A stretch of 64,000 bases of DNA from Sambucus nigra (lineage: Eukaryota > Streptophyta > Magnoliopsida > Dipsacales > Adoxaceae): positions 538,596,872-538,660,871 of the forward strand of contig OX422211.1 of assembly GCA_949130495.1 (NCBI GenBank), given 5' to 3'. A program made the position numbers and the translations under genes. The notes under the pieces are model-generated. The model was not told where the DNA came from, made no database searches, and saw nothing but the letters and a program-made list of their open reading frames with translations. This document shows positions 1 to 11,330 of this stretch, in pieces. The first letter of the stretch is position 1. The number at the start of each line of letters is the position of its first letter.

Positions 1-800
1 AAAGCACTCCGCTAACTAAGATTGAATAGGGATTTATAAGGTGAAAAGACTATTTTGAGATATTATCTAAATGGAATATTTATCAAGGATGGCAAAGACT
101 TCCCTTTTCGTGGCTTCCCTGAACTATGGTTTAACCACATCTGTAAGAAGATAAAACTGGGAATGGAAATCTTCTTTCTAAACAACTTCTCTTGGGCTAA
201 AGACTGTCAGTATAAAGTGAAACCTCTCATTGAGAAATCCGTAACAATTATTGAGGTCTCCTAGGAAAGTGATTCCAAAGACTCGTTCAACCTACAAACA
301 CTAAGGCTAACTCTTTGTATGATCCATTTAGACGCTATACAATCGGACCCATCCAATCTGATCAAGGTTACTGACATACCTCTTCTCAACTAGAATGCTA
401 TACCAGTCCAACCCATTGAGATTCATCCTAACCTTGATGTTTACCTCGTCTTTTCACCTATTATTGCTTCTCATTTTTCTGATATCAATGTAACCATGAC
501 CTCCTTTAACGAGGTTCTTAGTACAGTTTTTCCAGAAGGTGAAATAAATAAAGATTTCAACTATATGGTTATGCCTTACATTAATTATCTTGATTCTAAT
601 CAAATTCTTGATGATGATGACTTTATATATGAAAAATTATTAACTGATCTTAACGAGGTTAATAAAAATAACATAACCGTGTTTAAATTGATGATTATGA
701 GACGGTTGTTATCAATCTCGATTTTAATAGCCAACAATGCGAGAATAAGATAGGGTTCACCCTTAATGAGCATAAGAATGAGCACGTGCAATTCGAATAA
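1..800 (+). pseudogene. Decayed Tat-like pol, region before RT (cut by window edge)
   Basis: Several short plus-strand open stretches (55-264, 496-753) run into the recognisable reverse transcriptase at 801, so I read this as the protease-to-RT part of the same Ty3/gypsy element. No protease active site is visible. An acidic stretch around 600-640 (residues DDDD) fits the poorly conserved linker before RT. The element is cut by the left window edge, and its gag lies outside. Frames are interrupted by stops and shifts, so it is not functional. The assignment rests mainly on position and orientation. Confidence 0.35.
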
Positions 801-1512
801 TTACTTAAAGAATTCAAGGACGTCTTTGCAAGATCCTATGATGACATGCCCATCATCAATTCAGAAATAGAACAACATGAGATACCGACATTTTCAGAAT
901 GCAAGCCGCTTAAACAAAAGTTGAGTAAACTTCACACCGAATGGTCGCTCAAAGTCAAAGAAGAGGTAGTCAAGAAGTTGAACGTGGGATTCATCCGTGT
1001 GATCCAATATCCCACATGGCTCACCAATATTATTCCCATATAGAAATTAACAGGAAAAGTCCGCATGTGCGTTAACTATCAAGATTTGAATAAAGCATCT
1101 TCAAAGGACAATTATTTATTACCCAACATCGACATGATTATGGAAAACATAGCTAACCACTCCCTCAAGTCATTTTTCGATGGATTATCTGGATACAATC
1201 AGATTAAGATGCACCCTGACCATCAGGACAAAAACGCATTCATCACTCCCTGAGAAACCTTTTGCTACATTGTCATGAAATTTGGGCTCAAGAATGCTGG
1301 GGATACCTACCAAAGGTCTATCAAAACCATCTTGCATGATTTGATACACAAATATATCTAAGTCTACATGAACTCGAGAAGGTCACGTTCCCGCCCTCCA
1401 AAAGTTCTTCGAACTACTACGATGATACCAAATGAGGCTAAACCCACATAAATGCATTTTTGGCATCACGAAAGGAAATATTTTAGGATTCATGGTTAGC
1501 GAAAGGAAATAT
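801..1512 (+). pseudogene. Ty3/gypsy (Tat-like) reverse transcriptase, broken
   Basis: RNA-dependent DNA polymerase remnant. In one plus frame I can follow LLKEFKDVFARSYDDM (from 801), the ECKPLKQKL segment, the fingers segment KVRMCVNYQDLNKASSKD (about 1056-1110), FFDGLSGYNQIKM (about 1173), TFCYIVMKFGLKNAGDTYQR (about 1257) and a last block KGNILGFMVSER (about 1467-1505). DLNKA.SKD..LP.ID and SGYNQIKM are typical of the Tat/Ogre lineage. In-frame stops lie at 1041 (TAG), 1251 (TGA, where the family has W) and about 1359. The catalytic YVDD position reads YMNS, so the enzyme is dead. Homology stops near 1512, where a different sequence, probably the LTR of Tat-A, begins. Confidence 0.8.
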
Positions 1513-3327
1513 TTTGTGAAACACATCCCCTCACACTTTACGTCACAAACATTACATGCATGATGGTCAGTCGGCTCTATGTCATAAACATTAAATGCCA
1601 AGACATGCCTTTTGCCTAACCATTGTGCGTTAGAGGACTGTCACCACAGAGGTGACTCACCAACTGTCTGATAGCTCCAAATACCATGGTGGTTTGCTCA
1701 AGTGCGGATTGGACAGTGTTTAGCTGGCTAGTGACATCACCTAACGTAGAAGTGACATAAGGTAGAGGGATTTTTGGTTTAAAAACTCAATGATCATTAG
1801 AACTTAAAGCTGCTACGCTCAAGCTTCCACAACGGAAGGTATCTCGGTGTTTTACTAGGTGTATCTAAGATGGTCAGGACAAGTCCCAATGCTGCCTCAC
1901 TTCTTAGTCCTCCAAACTAAGTCCCTTTGAAGTTTTCACGGCGAGGTCATTCGATAGAGCATGAAAGCTCTCCCAAGCCCTGCCAAGCCTGAACTCTCGC
2001 AAGTACCGTTTGACCTCTCACTAAATATCACTACAAATGTTAAATCATTACAATCTGTGTTAAATTAGAACATATATAGTTAAGACAAAGTAAATAAAGG
2101 GTTATCTCTCTCATCCAACCTCTTCACTGGGAGACGTCCCTAGGTTGCCACACTGAGCTGCCATGTTGCCTTATTCCTTTAAGTCTGTTGTATTAGTTTG
2201 GTAGGCTTTTCTCTAATCCCAAGATTATCTTCAAGCCCTCTACATTTCCCCCTTCGTGTAGAGATCTTTTGTTCTAATAAGAAATGTCCTCACAAAAAAC
2301 TTCTCAATTTGATGAACCCTCTACTTGTGAAATAAATTCTTGTATCTCTGTCATTGTTAAAACTTCTATCGTTATCTGTGCCGAAAAAAATTAAATTCTC
2401 CCCAATGTACCTGAACCAAAGCGCTACAAGTTTTCGAAGAATGGAGAGGGGTAATCGCAAATTTTTTTTGTGAGCCTCAACTGTTATGTCTTCTTCATTG
2501 GCTATTGGAGTTCTTTGAAAAATATGAGGAAGTTGTTGATTATCCGATTTGACTATTCAAAAGTTAAACTCTCCCCTGTCTGCACTATTCTGTGCCACCT
2601 TGCAGCGTAGTTGTAATAAGTTGGTATTTGCGTTAAGAATGCCCCTAGTGGTATGAAATCTCCCTCCTAAACATTCCTAGCGTTTAGACTTGTGAAATTC
2701 TCCCAAAGTAACTGTTGATCTATAAAATTCTCCCCAATTTTGTCATTCCACTATTTTTTCATTTTGTCTTGTTCAAAAAGTAAAATTCTCCGCAATGTAC
2801 CAAAGCCAGAAATAACTCCAAACAGGCTTGTGGAGAGGGGACATCGTGAACGTTTTGTACTATGCTGCGTGGAGCCTTTCCTCTAACGTTGGAATTTACC
2901 TGCTTAAATTCTCACAATGAAATTCTCCTAAGTTGAAAGTATCGCCTCGTTTGGATTGTGTTGCATCATCATTTCATCTTGATCGAAAAGAAAAACTCTC
3001 CCCGATGTGACTGAGTAAAATCTAACCCCGTTTGGACTTATGGCGATGGGACATCGCAGCTTTTTGAATTGTGGTAACAACTTATGCGTTGTGGGATATT
3101 CGAGGCATCTGATAAAAATTATGGCACTAAAATCATAATTTGTTTTGAAAGAAACCCTCTTTATTTCCCATGCATCACTTCATTAATGACGTGGTACTAT
3201 CTTTTCAACTGTCAGGTCACTCCCCGAAGTTCCATGTGCCCATTTGAAATTATTATGGGCATCTTGTCATGTGTGGAGGTGGGAAACTAAAATGCCAAAT
3301 TTGAAAAAAAATGTCTATTATCCAACA
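1513..3327 (-). repeat. Probable 3' LTR of Tat-A
   Basis: Non-coding stretch between the end of the Tat-C RT and the Tat-A body. Read on the minus strand its inner edge (3327) begins TGTTGGATAATAGAC after a purine-rich GAGAAAAGTGG, which looks like a polypurine tract followed by an LTR start. The outer edge may be near 1515 (TGTGAAACACATCC on plus). No second copy is in the window, so neither edge can be confirmed by comparison. This is an inference from position. Confidence 0.35.
2385..3080. repeat. Diverged repeats, ATTCTCCCC(A/G)ATGT type
   Basis: A degenerate unit recurs at about 2392, 2783 and 2995. Each copy starts with AAATTCTCC.C.ATGT.. and is followed 40-60 bases later by GGAGAGGGG or GATGGGACATCGC and a T-rich stretch. 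Single short AATTCTCCC words also occur at about 2690 and 2725. Copies are only moderately alike, so this is an old internal duplication inside the probable LTR. Confidence 0.4.
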
Positions 3328-5883
3328 CTTAGCCACTTTTCTCATTTACCTTGGTTTTGTCTTCTTTAACTCCCAGAGCTTTTAGAGAGAGAAAAAGGCA
3401 AAACATCCATTGTTGTCAAACTTCCACCTGATTCTTCCCGTTCTTTGCCTTTCTTGTCGTCTTCAGAGAATGTGTTCTACCACTTTCAGCCTCCTCCTTC
3501 TTCCTTAGAATCTTTTTTTCCTTACCACTATCTTTCATGGCTTCTTCCAGCACTCCAAATGATCCCACCAATAGTGCTCCATCTACAACCGCTATTACGC
3601 ATGCCCTTGCCACCCCCTTGAGTCCCACCGCCTTGATGGCTGCGCACCCGGAACAGTTACGTTTCTACCATCGTTCTTCTATTCTTGGTAAGGATGACTA
3701 TTTTTTTATGCGTACAAGACTTGCAGTTTTCAGCAAAGTATGACCCTTTGCTACTGGGTGATGAAGATGAAAAGTCAGTTAAATGGGATTTTCGCCCTCC
3801 AGAAGGGACTCTGCACTTCATATTGGATCGTGGTGACTTTCCTTGCTCCCAGATTGATTTAGAAGAACCTCGGGGATCTCCAACTCACTTCGTCGCCTGG
3901 CATGCACATATACAGAGCTCCCACGCTGTAGCTCTTGCCAAAGTTGGTCTTCAATGAGCCTACTGGTTTGGGAAGTTCACTCTCTCTAAACGTAATGCTG
4001 CATTCTAAGTGTTGGTCTCTAGATGGGACATCCCAACTCACACCTTCTTTGCTGCCTAGGGAGAGTTCACCATTTCCTTAAAATATGCCTCTGAGCTCCT
4101 TGGGTTTGAACCCATGGGTGAGTTTGCTTATTTTGATGAGGCCTTGGATGCCGAGGAAGCTGTTGATCGGGCAGAATTAGATCGAATCTACTGACGATGC
4201 AGTAGGTCTTCCAATAAAGCTATATTTACTCCCCTAATAAGTTACTTCTTCGAAGCTCCGACTGCGAAGGATGCTACTTCTGTCACTGGCAAGGGTAAAG
4301 GTACATCCCTAGAATTACCAACCTACATACTTATTTTTCTCTCCGGTATCTCTATTAGTTTGTCCAAAGGTTCCAATCTACCTCGAGTCGCTATTGCTTT
4401 GGGGTCCCTCTACACTTGGTTGGATCGAACCCATCTTGAAATGGAACGGTCCCTTGGCCACTACAACCTAACCAATTTCCCTAACGTCATTATTTTAACA
4501 GTTTTCCTTTACACCCATTTTCTTGCTATTATCGCCAAATCTGTTCCTTATCCCCTCAGCCAAGCCATCAAGCCCCCTCGCCTCCTGTGATTTCACAAAA
4601 AATAAAGACAAAAGGAGATAATGAGCATTTTTTTTTATCATTTGGACTCCTTCGTTATGAGGCCATACGGGAATCAAGCTTTTTCCACACTTGTATTTTT
4701 TTCTCTTTTACAGCTAGAATGGTTACTTTTCTTCCTATAGAAAAAGATCCTTCGCAAGTCGTGATGCTTATGTTCACCCCTGGGTTCCTTCCTTCATTCA
4801 CCAAGTGGGGATATACTTCTAAACCTTTCAACCCCGATCGATGCACTAGGCAACTTGGTTTTTATTAAGGGGCTCCTCGACCTGTATTCAGTTAACAAAT
4901 GAGAGGGATACTTTTATTGAGGACATCATTTTTTACCTTTCTGCTGTTGTACTTGGCATAACTTCTACTATGGATGGTCGGGTTACTATCCCCAGTACCA
5001 CTAGGAAAGGGAATGTGTCCACTTCGTTTGCCATAAATTCTGGCCGATGTAACTGACCAAAATTCATGAATTTATACAAAGTCCCCTTCAATATCCCCTA
5101 GTTCTCTCTTTCCCTGCCTTGGAATTAGGCCTCAAGGGAATCTCTATTTTTAGGGTTGAGTTCCCTCTGAGCAAGACCCCTAAAGATACTCTAAGCGAGG
5201 TATCTCCTTATTTCCCCATGATCCCCACTGTCATGCCCAAGCCCAACAATGTTCCAACCCCAAAACAACCTGCCCTTTCTGAAGGTGTTTCTGGTGAGGA
5301 TATTCCAACCAGTGAAGATCCTAGAGAAGGACCTTCCAAGTAACCGACCAAAAGGACTAGGAGATCCAAGAGTGGGACTTCTTCGAATACCAAGTTCCAA
5401 CCTTAACATCAATCTCCCTTGGATGTATTCCCCATTGCCTTCGTTCCTCCTCCAATATCTGTTAAAGTGAGTGAGGAATTAAGAAACAAAGTTCAAACTA
5501 AGGTGGAATGAATAAACACTGAATTTCACTGATACACTCCTTTCGTTCCTCCTACTTCTCCTTTTCCCACCATTTTGGCAAGTCCATATGAAGGGGGATC
5601 AAAGCGAAGGAAGAGTACAAGATTTCCTGCAATCCCTGGTGCTTCTGGAACTAGAAAAAAAACTCTAAGCACCAAAACTCGGAAGAAACGAGCTCATGAG
5701 GTGCAACCCATTATTACTGCTTCTACTGTTAAGGCCTATCCCCCATAAAGTCCAATTAAAGATATAACTATGGATGACAGTCCTGACGCCGACCAAGGCC
5801 AAACTAATAGGGCTTCCTCAATTCCTTCTCCACCTTCTTCGCCAATGGTCATAACATCCCATTCTCCCCTTCCTGAATAAGAG

Positions 5884-5953
5884 GTAACTTCTTTCTTTTC
5901 ATACTTTGTCATTTTTCAGTATACTGAGTGTATTTTCTAACCCTTTTGCGCAG
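5884..5953 (+). other. Predicted intron 1 of the antisense ORF
   Basis: GAG|GTAACTTC donor and TTTTGCGCAG|TATTATG acceptor, 70 bp, T-rich. Removing it joins the PMD frame to an open exon beginning YYEEEGLSP, phase 0. Confidence 0.6.
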
Positions 5954-6244
5954 TATTATGAAGAAGAAGGACTAAGTCCTCTTATGAGCCCCTTCGTGGG
6001 AGGACGCTTTGGGAGAGATTCGCCCGATGCATCACCTCCCCGTTCTCCCATGTACGGTCTTGCCTACTCATGTCGTTCTGCCTCTAATCGTGCAAAGGAG
6101 GCTGCTAGGTGAACTGCTGCTCCTTTGGAAATCATTAAAGCTTTTTCCTATCTATAGGAAACTTCTTTGGCTTCTTCTCTTCCATCCTCCATTCCATTGG
6201 TTCCTCTGGATATTATCCACGTTGACTCTAGTAGTCCTCTGAAG

Positions 6245-6312
6245 GTAATAACTTTATTATCCCTTATAATTCATTTGCCTTCATATTTACTAAGTCTCTT
6301 GACCTATTGCAG
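6245..6312 (+). other. Predicted intron 2 of the antisense ORF
   Basis: AAG|GTAATAAC donor and CTATTGCAG|TTTGG acceptor, 68 bp. The preceding exon (5954-6244) is 291 bp, exactly 97 codons. Confidence 0.6.
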
Positions 6313-6417
6313 TTTGGATCTAGATCTCGGTTAGCCTCTGCCATCGTTGAATCGTTTCTTCAACTTCCTCTGTTGAGGCCAATCTCTAGGTTTTCCCCTT
6401 TCTCCAACATAATTGAG

Positions 6418-6491
6418 GTAAGGAGAAACATTTTCCTTTCCCCTTCTCACATTTAATATCTTGTACATTACATTTCACTTTGTTATTTTAG
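6418..6491 (+). other. Predicted intron 3 of the antisense ORF
   Basis: GAG|GTAAGGAG donor (strong plant consensus) and TTATTTTAG|GTTTC acceptor, 74 bp. The exon before it (6313-6417) is 105 bp, 35 codons, fully open. Confidence 0.65.
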
Positions 6492-6756
6492 GTTTCTCCA
6501 GTTTTGACTCCCATATTTCAACTCGAGGGTTTACGTGTTCCTGAGGCTAGGACTGGTTCATCTGGTGGGTCAGGGGTTCCATAGCTGCGGATTCATTCAT
6601 ACTACTTCAGGTGATCTTTCTCTAGCCTTAGCGCTTATGCCCCTTAATGGCCAAGGTACCTTGGTTCATGTTCCTTTGCATGAAGGTTCTGTTAAGATCC
6701 CAAAGGTTGTGGGCATTACAGCTCCTGCAGATATTTATCCTACCATTGTCATCGAG

Positions 6757-7268
6757 GTAACTAGTGCCTTTTATTCTATTGCATAAATTCTTTCGTTATG
6801 CTTGTAGAACGATCAGTCACCACAACTCTTACTTATGCAAAGGAACATGAAAACTCTTACTTAATAATGAAAAACACTTTGTTAAGATTTTTTTCCAAAC
6901 ACCACTTAACAATGAAAACCACTTGTTAAGCTTTTTCATTATGCTCCACCAGTAATGGTGACTTAACAATAAAAACCACTTGTTAAGATTTATCAATAAA
7001 ACTCCACCAGTAATGGTGATTTAACAATGACAAAAACTTGTTAAGATTTTTATCAAACTCGACTAGTAACGATGATTTAATAATGAAAACCACTTGTTAA
7101 GATTTTTCCATCAAACTCCACCAGTAACGGTAACTTAACAATGAAAACCACTCGTTAAGATTTTTTGTCCAACTCCACTAGTAACGGTGACTTAACAATG
7201 AAAAAAACTTATTAATATTATGACGTATCATCCCCATACTTTTACGACTGATGGGTTTCATACTTCAG
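6757..7268 (+). other. Predicted intron 4 of the antisense ORF, holding a minisatellite
   Basis: GAG|GTAACTAG donor and CATACTTCAG|GGTATGG acceptor, 512 bp. It joins TIVIE to GMAVIIAEI in phase 0. Most of the intron is a 57-bp tandem repeat. Confidence 0.55.
6861..7220. repeat. 57-bp minisatellite
   Basis: Seven starts of TTAAYAATGA at 6861, 6906, 6963, 7021, 7077, 7135 and 7192 (spacing 45, then 56-58 bp). A unit reads TTAACAATGAAAACCACTTG, then TTAAGATTTT, then CTCCACCAGTAA(C/T)GGTGA. TTAACAA and TTGTTAA within each unit are complementary and can form a small stem. Confidence 0.85.
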
Positions 7269-7959
7269 GGTATGGCGGTCATTATTGCAGAGATTATCAA
7301 TACCCAAACTTCAAATCTCACTAGGCCCCTCATTAATTAATACTTGGGCAGTTTAAAGGAGTTGTGTATATATGGCTTTCAATTCAAATGGTTGACTAGT
7401 CACTTGAAGATTTTGAAGAGCCGCTAGTTGGTGAACGAGAGGGAGGTACTTGAGAAGCATCTGGAGGCCCAACGGGTTGGGGAGGCAAAGTTGGTGTTGT
7501 TGTTGGAAGAAGTTGATCGAGAGGTCCAAACCATCGAAGACGCTCTCCATGATGCCAAGATGAAATTGGAAAGACTCCTTATTGAGTGTGCCTAAGTCCA
7601 AGAAAGACTTAGGGTTTCTATCAGTGCACATAGAACATGCTTCGAAGCCACTTCAAACTTACCTAGGCAATTCTTTTATGCTCCAGACTTGTGGTTCCTT
7701 TTAGGTTGATGACTCCCAATGCCTTGAAAAATAATTCCCCTTTTGTTATATGTAATTCTTGGGTGGTAGTCCCATATTTTGAAATGTATTTCCAAGTATA
7801 TGAATGAAAAAGAAGCTCATTCTTGTCTTATCATCTCTTTGTGTTATAACTACTCTTTTATCTCTTGCACAAATTAAAACTCTTACACTCTTCAATCAAA
7901 ATCTAGTTACAATAATAGATATAACTTCAAAATGATTTGTATATACATGGAAACCAACT

Positions 7960-9190
7960 TGTACATGATATACCTTTAACTATTTGTTATAAATCTTGAA
8001 TGGTTTATCTTCTTCCCTCTTTAAAATTAAACAGTAACCTAAACTATGAGCCTCCTTCATAATGAAAGGTTTGTCCTAATTCCCAGCAAACTTAGGGAGA
8101 GGGAGTCCTCTGATGTGATTTATAGCTACTTTTTAAATGAGGTCTCCTTCAAAGAACTTCCTTCGTCTCATTAAGTTATCATATTCCCTTGAGAGTTTTT
8201 TCGTATACATTTGGAAGTGTTGCATCGCGTTATCTCTATGCTCATCTAACTCTTCCAATTATATGTGTCTACTCTGAGGGAGCATACTTCTTCGTAGGGC
8301 GTAACCGGTAGAGGGAACTTACAGCTCTATTGGTAGGATTGCCTCACCTCTATATACAAGGGAGAACAGTGTATATCCTATGGGTTTTCTCTTGGTAATT
8401 CGATAGGCCCACAGTATTGCCGGGATCTTATCGTTCCATGATCCAGGGAAGTCTTCTATCGTTTTGGCCAAAATATTGACCAAAGTATTATTAATCCCTT
8501 TAACTTGACCATTTCAATTGGGTTATGCCACCATTGAGGTATGATGGACAATAGAGTATCTGTCGGTGGGCATCGTTACCTCTTTATTGATGAAAGGGGT
8601 TCCGTTATTAGAGAGGAAGGCTTTTGGGATCCCAAAATGACATATTATGTATTTTATGATAAAATTAGATACCACACCGGACATTTCTCTTCTTTGTGGT
8701 ATCACTTTAGCCAACTTCATAAAGCACTCCATTTCCACTAATATCCAGATCTTTACTCTTGACGAAGGATGTATTGCCCCCACCAGGTCAAACGCCCAAG
8801 TGTGGAATGGATAAGGAGTGTCCAAAGAATGTAAATCCACCAAAGGGGCATAGATCATATTTCCATACAGCTAGCATGCCATGCACTTTCACATAAACTC
8901 AGTAAAATCCTTCTCCGTAGTTGTCTAATAATACCCTAGGGTCAATAGATGGTCATACAGCTTGGCCCCTCCAATGTGCGCTGGATTGTGATCTTATTTC
9001 AATACTTCTGTTGACTCTTCCTTTATGATGCATCTCAAAGGTCCGTTGAAGTATCCCCTTCGATAGAGCTAATTCTCCTGAACATAAAAATGTGGAGCCC
9101 TCCATTTGAGTCCCATCGCATCTATTTTCTCCACAAAAATAAATTCATCTTTGATGAAGTCATTGTAGGGCTGTCTCCGTCTGTTTGAGT
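7960..9190 (-). pseudogene. Tat-A integrase (broken)
   Basis: DDE-type integrase remnant that would join element cDNA to host DNA. In order on the minus strand: LYRR pre-integrase motif near 9065, zinc-binding H..H (DHNPAHIGG) and KCMAC near 8890-8990, catalytic core beginning PYPFHTWAFDLVGAI (first catalytic D, about 8795-8815), then FGIPKAFLSNNGTPF (about 8600), where the second catalytic D of the DNG motif is N. The core continues through NTLVNILAKTIEDFPGSW and AYRITKRKPIGYT to the C-terminal end near 7975. Stops and frame changes are present, and with the N substitution it cannot be active. Confidence 0.8.
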
Positions 9191-9219
9191 TCAATGAAGT
9201 GGAATTTAGCTGTCTGAAA

Positions 9220-9313
9220 GAAAAGTTGGCATTTATCACACTTTCGTTGCAAATCACCTGCATCTTATTTCATCATTGGCCAAAAGTATCCTTCCCTCTG
9301 AATTCTCCTGAAT
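9220..9313 (-). other. Second, upstream integrase zinc-finger-like module
   Basis: Minus-strand frame reads GYFWPMMK, a stop, then DAGDLQRKCDKCQLF. This is the usual end of a gypsy integrase HHCC domain (GYYWPTM..DA..YVKKCD.CQ). The regular module of this element lies about 300 bp further downstream in pol (8890-8990), so the motif occurs twice. It may be a fragment of another Tat copy or a partial duplication. Confidence 0.5.
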
Positions 9314-9689
9314 AGAATGGTCTATGTTATTTAGGAGTGGCCTTCATGTGTTTTTCTCAATATTTTCTCTCCTTCTTTTGGGCCAGCACATCTTTACAAC
9401 CATCCCCCCACGTTCTTAAAGTAGAGGTTACCATGATTGACAAAGCATTGCACCAGCTCTTCCAGTTCCATCTTGCCTTCCCTATACTCCAACTGCTTTT
9501 TTATTTTCACCCCTCCAATCCAAACCACCTTTCATAGGTAGGGTTAATTTCATAACAAATGGGGATATTCTTTGTTAGATCACCATAGTAGTTGTATCGA
9601 TCTTTATAGCCAGCTTTGAGCAATGGTGGCATAGGCATCAATATGTCTATTCATCATTCTGGGATGACTTCTTATATTAACTTGATGGA

Positions 9690-10000
9690 ACTGATTAATC
9701 AGTCTTTGGATGATTATTTTGTAAGGCACTAAACTGTGGAGCTTCAATGCGTATCCCCCCTTCACTTATTGGACCACCAAGTTAGAATCACCTTTGATGC
9801 ATAATGAACGGACGCCTCTTCGAAGGGCCTCTAGTTGCCCCAGTACTAGCTTATTATACTCTATTTCATTGTTGGAGCAATGGAAATCTAATTTATAGGA
9901 TAGTAAAAATTACTCCTTTCCTTTAGAAAAGATAACCCCTAACCCTCCTTTCTTTTTTTCTGAAGAACCATCGAATTGCATCATCCATTCTTCAAGGTCG
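9690..10000 (-). pseudogene. Tat-A second RNase H (archaeal-like) domain
   Basis: Minus-strand EEWMMQFDGSSEKK (first catalytic D in FDGSS), a glycine-rich GGLGVIFS strand, FHCSNNEIEYNKLVLG (catalytic E), then CIKGDSNLVVQ (catalytic D). This fits the additional RNase H domain known from the Tat lineage. One stop separates parts of it. It would degrade the RNA strand of the RNA-DNA hybrid. Confidence 0.65.
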
Positions 10001-10530
10001 GCCTCAAATACTCCAGATGGAAAAATTGCCAACATGTATGCATATGCATGGATCTTGATCGCACGAGGAACTGCACACTTTAAGTCATATTCTGAAAGGA
10101 TGAGGAACTATCTAGCTGCTCTTCCAATCAAAATAGTTCTTGACAATAAAAACTTAATTAGGTCACATCTTGTCATAAAGTTAATTGTGAAAGATTGTAA
10201 GTAATGTCGAAATTTTTATGCTATAAATACTAAGGATAAACAGTGCCTTTTTGAACTACCGTACCTTGCCTCTAGTCCAAGTATGATTCTGCTCAGGTAG
10301 TAGACTGAACTTTCTTTCCCATCTACTTCTAACACCAAGAGTGATCCGATGGACCTAGTGGTAGACGTGAGGTAGATATACAAGGTACTACTTTTAGAGG
10401 GATCATCGTTTGTAGAGAGGTCAAAATATTCTTCGGCTTGGTCAAAGATTCCATGTGAGCTTCCTCCCATTAGAACTTTGTGCCCTTTCATAGCAGCTCC
10501 ATCAACGGGTGAGTTATTTCAGCTAGTCCT
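10001..10530 (-). pseudogene. Tat-A RT-connection / RNase H domain
   Basis: An ORF at 10491-10216 reads TLYIYLTSTTRSIGSLLVLE, VYYLSRIILGLEARY, matching the gypsy RNase H beginning (LY.YL.V....S.VLV, VYYVSR.L.G.E.RY). It continues after a stop with KFRHYLQSF and RAARQFLILSEYDL (about 10070-10210). In this lineage this first domain is usually degenerate because the second RNase H takes over. Confidence 0.65.
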
Positions 10531-10559
10531 AGTATAAATCTCTTAAGGTAGGAGACTTT

Positions 10560-11330
10560 ACTGAGGAAACTATTGAGCTCCTTCATTGTCCTTGGACATA
10601 GCATTTCTAAGATTGATCACTACTTGTCCTAGTCCATCTTTACTCCCTCTAGATTCACCACAAACCCTAGGAACTTCCCACTTGTGAACCCAAAAACACA
10701 CTTTGGTGGGTTCATCTTCAGCTTGCATTTTCTGCAGTGAATGAACAGCCTCCCCAATTCGTCTAGATGGGACTTTTCCTTCTTTAACTTGACGAACAAA
10801 TCATCCACATAGAATTCTAAAAACTTGTGAAAAATCATGGAAATGACCATTATTGTCCTTTGATATGTTGTCCCGACATTCTTTAACCTAAAAGGCATCA
10901 CTTTGTACACGAAGTTTCCTAATGGGGTCCTTAATGTCTTCTGCTCTGCGTCATCTCGATTCATCTTGATCTTGTTGTATCCCACTTACCAATCCATGAA
11001 ACTGTACATTTCATGATCCACCATTTCATCAATCAGGCTATCAGTGGAGGGTAGAGGGAACTCATCTTTCGCGCAGGCTCTGTTCAGATATCTGAAATCA
11101 ACACAGATCCTTATCTGGTTCTTGTCCTTTTTCCCTTCTGGGATGATGCTTGATAGCCACAGTGGGTGTTGTATCATCTCAATGAAATATACTTTTAGAA
11201 ACCGTTGGACCTCATCCGTAATCTTTAAATCCATTTTTGGCTCATAGGTTCTTATGGCTTGTTTCACTGATATGGCTAACGGCACAACGTTCAGCTTGTG
11301 GGAACTCACCTATTCGTCTAGACCCTTCTT
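10560..11330 (-). pseudogene. Tat-A reverse transcriptase (one stop)
   Basis: The best preserved pol part. An ORF at 11309-10986 carries IRICVDFRYLNRACAKDEFP and ends at MYSFMDW. After one stop the frame goes on at 10985 with GYNKIKMNRDDAEQKTLRTP, VMPFRLKNVGTTYQR, the catalytic FYVDDLFVK (about 10800) and CKLKMNPPKCVFGFTSGKFL. YVDD is intact. LNRAC.KDEFPLP and the MDGYSGYNQIKM-like block identify the Tat lineage. The single stop lies between the D and GY of that block. Confidence 0.88.

Larger units (their letters stand above)
3537..7709 (+). pseudogene. Antisense additional ORF: plant mobile domain protein with four introns (decayed)
   Basis: Runs opposite to gag-pol. ATG at 3537 opens a Ser/Thr/Pro-rich leader. 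After a frameshift near 3700 one frame carries the plant mobile domain: RWDIPTHTFFAA.GEFTISL and ASELLGFEP (about 4021-4112), LGSLYTWLDRTHLEMERSL (about 4399-4455), and in another frame FNPDRCTRQLGFY (about 4825-4865). The domain is shared by MAIN/MAIL-type host proteins and Tat additional ORFs. A basic, NLS-like stretch lies at about 5599-5700 (SKRRKS, TRKKRAHE). Four GT-AG introns follow (5884-5953, 6245-6312, 6418-6491, 6757-7268), all phase 0. The last exon encodes a Leu/Glu-rich coiled coil (about 7425-7595) and ends with TGA at 7707. Stops within exon 1 and a one-base shift in exon 4 (near 6583) show it is broken here. Its function in the element is unknown. Confidence 0.75.
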
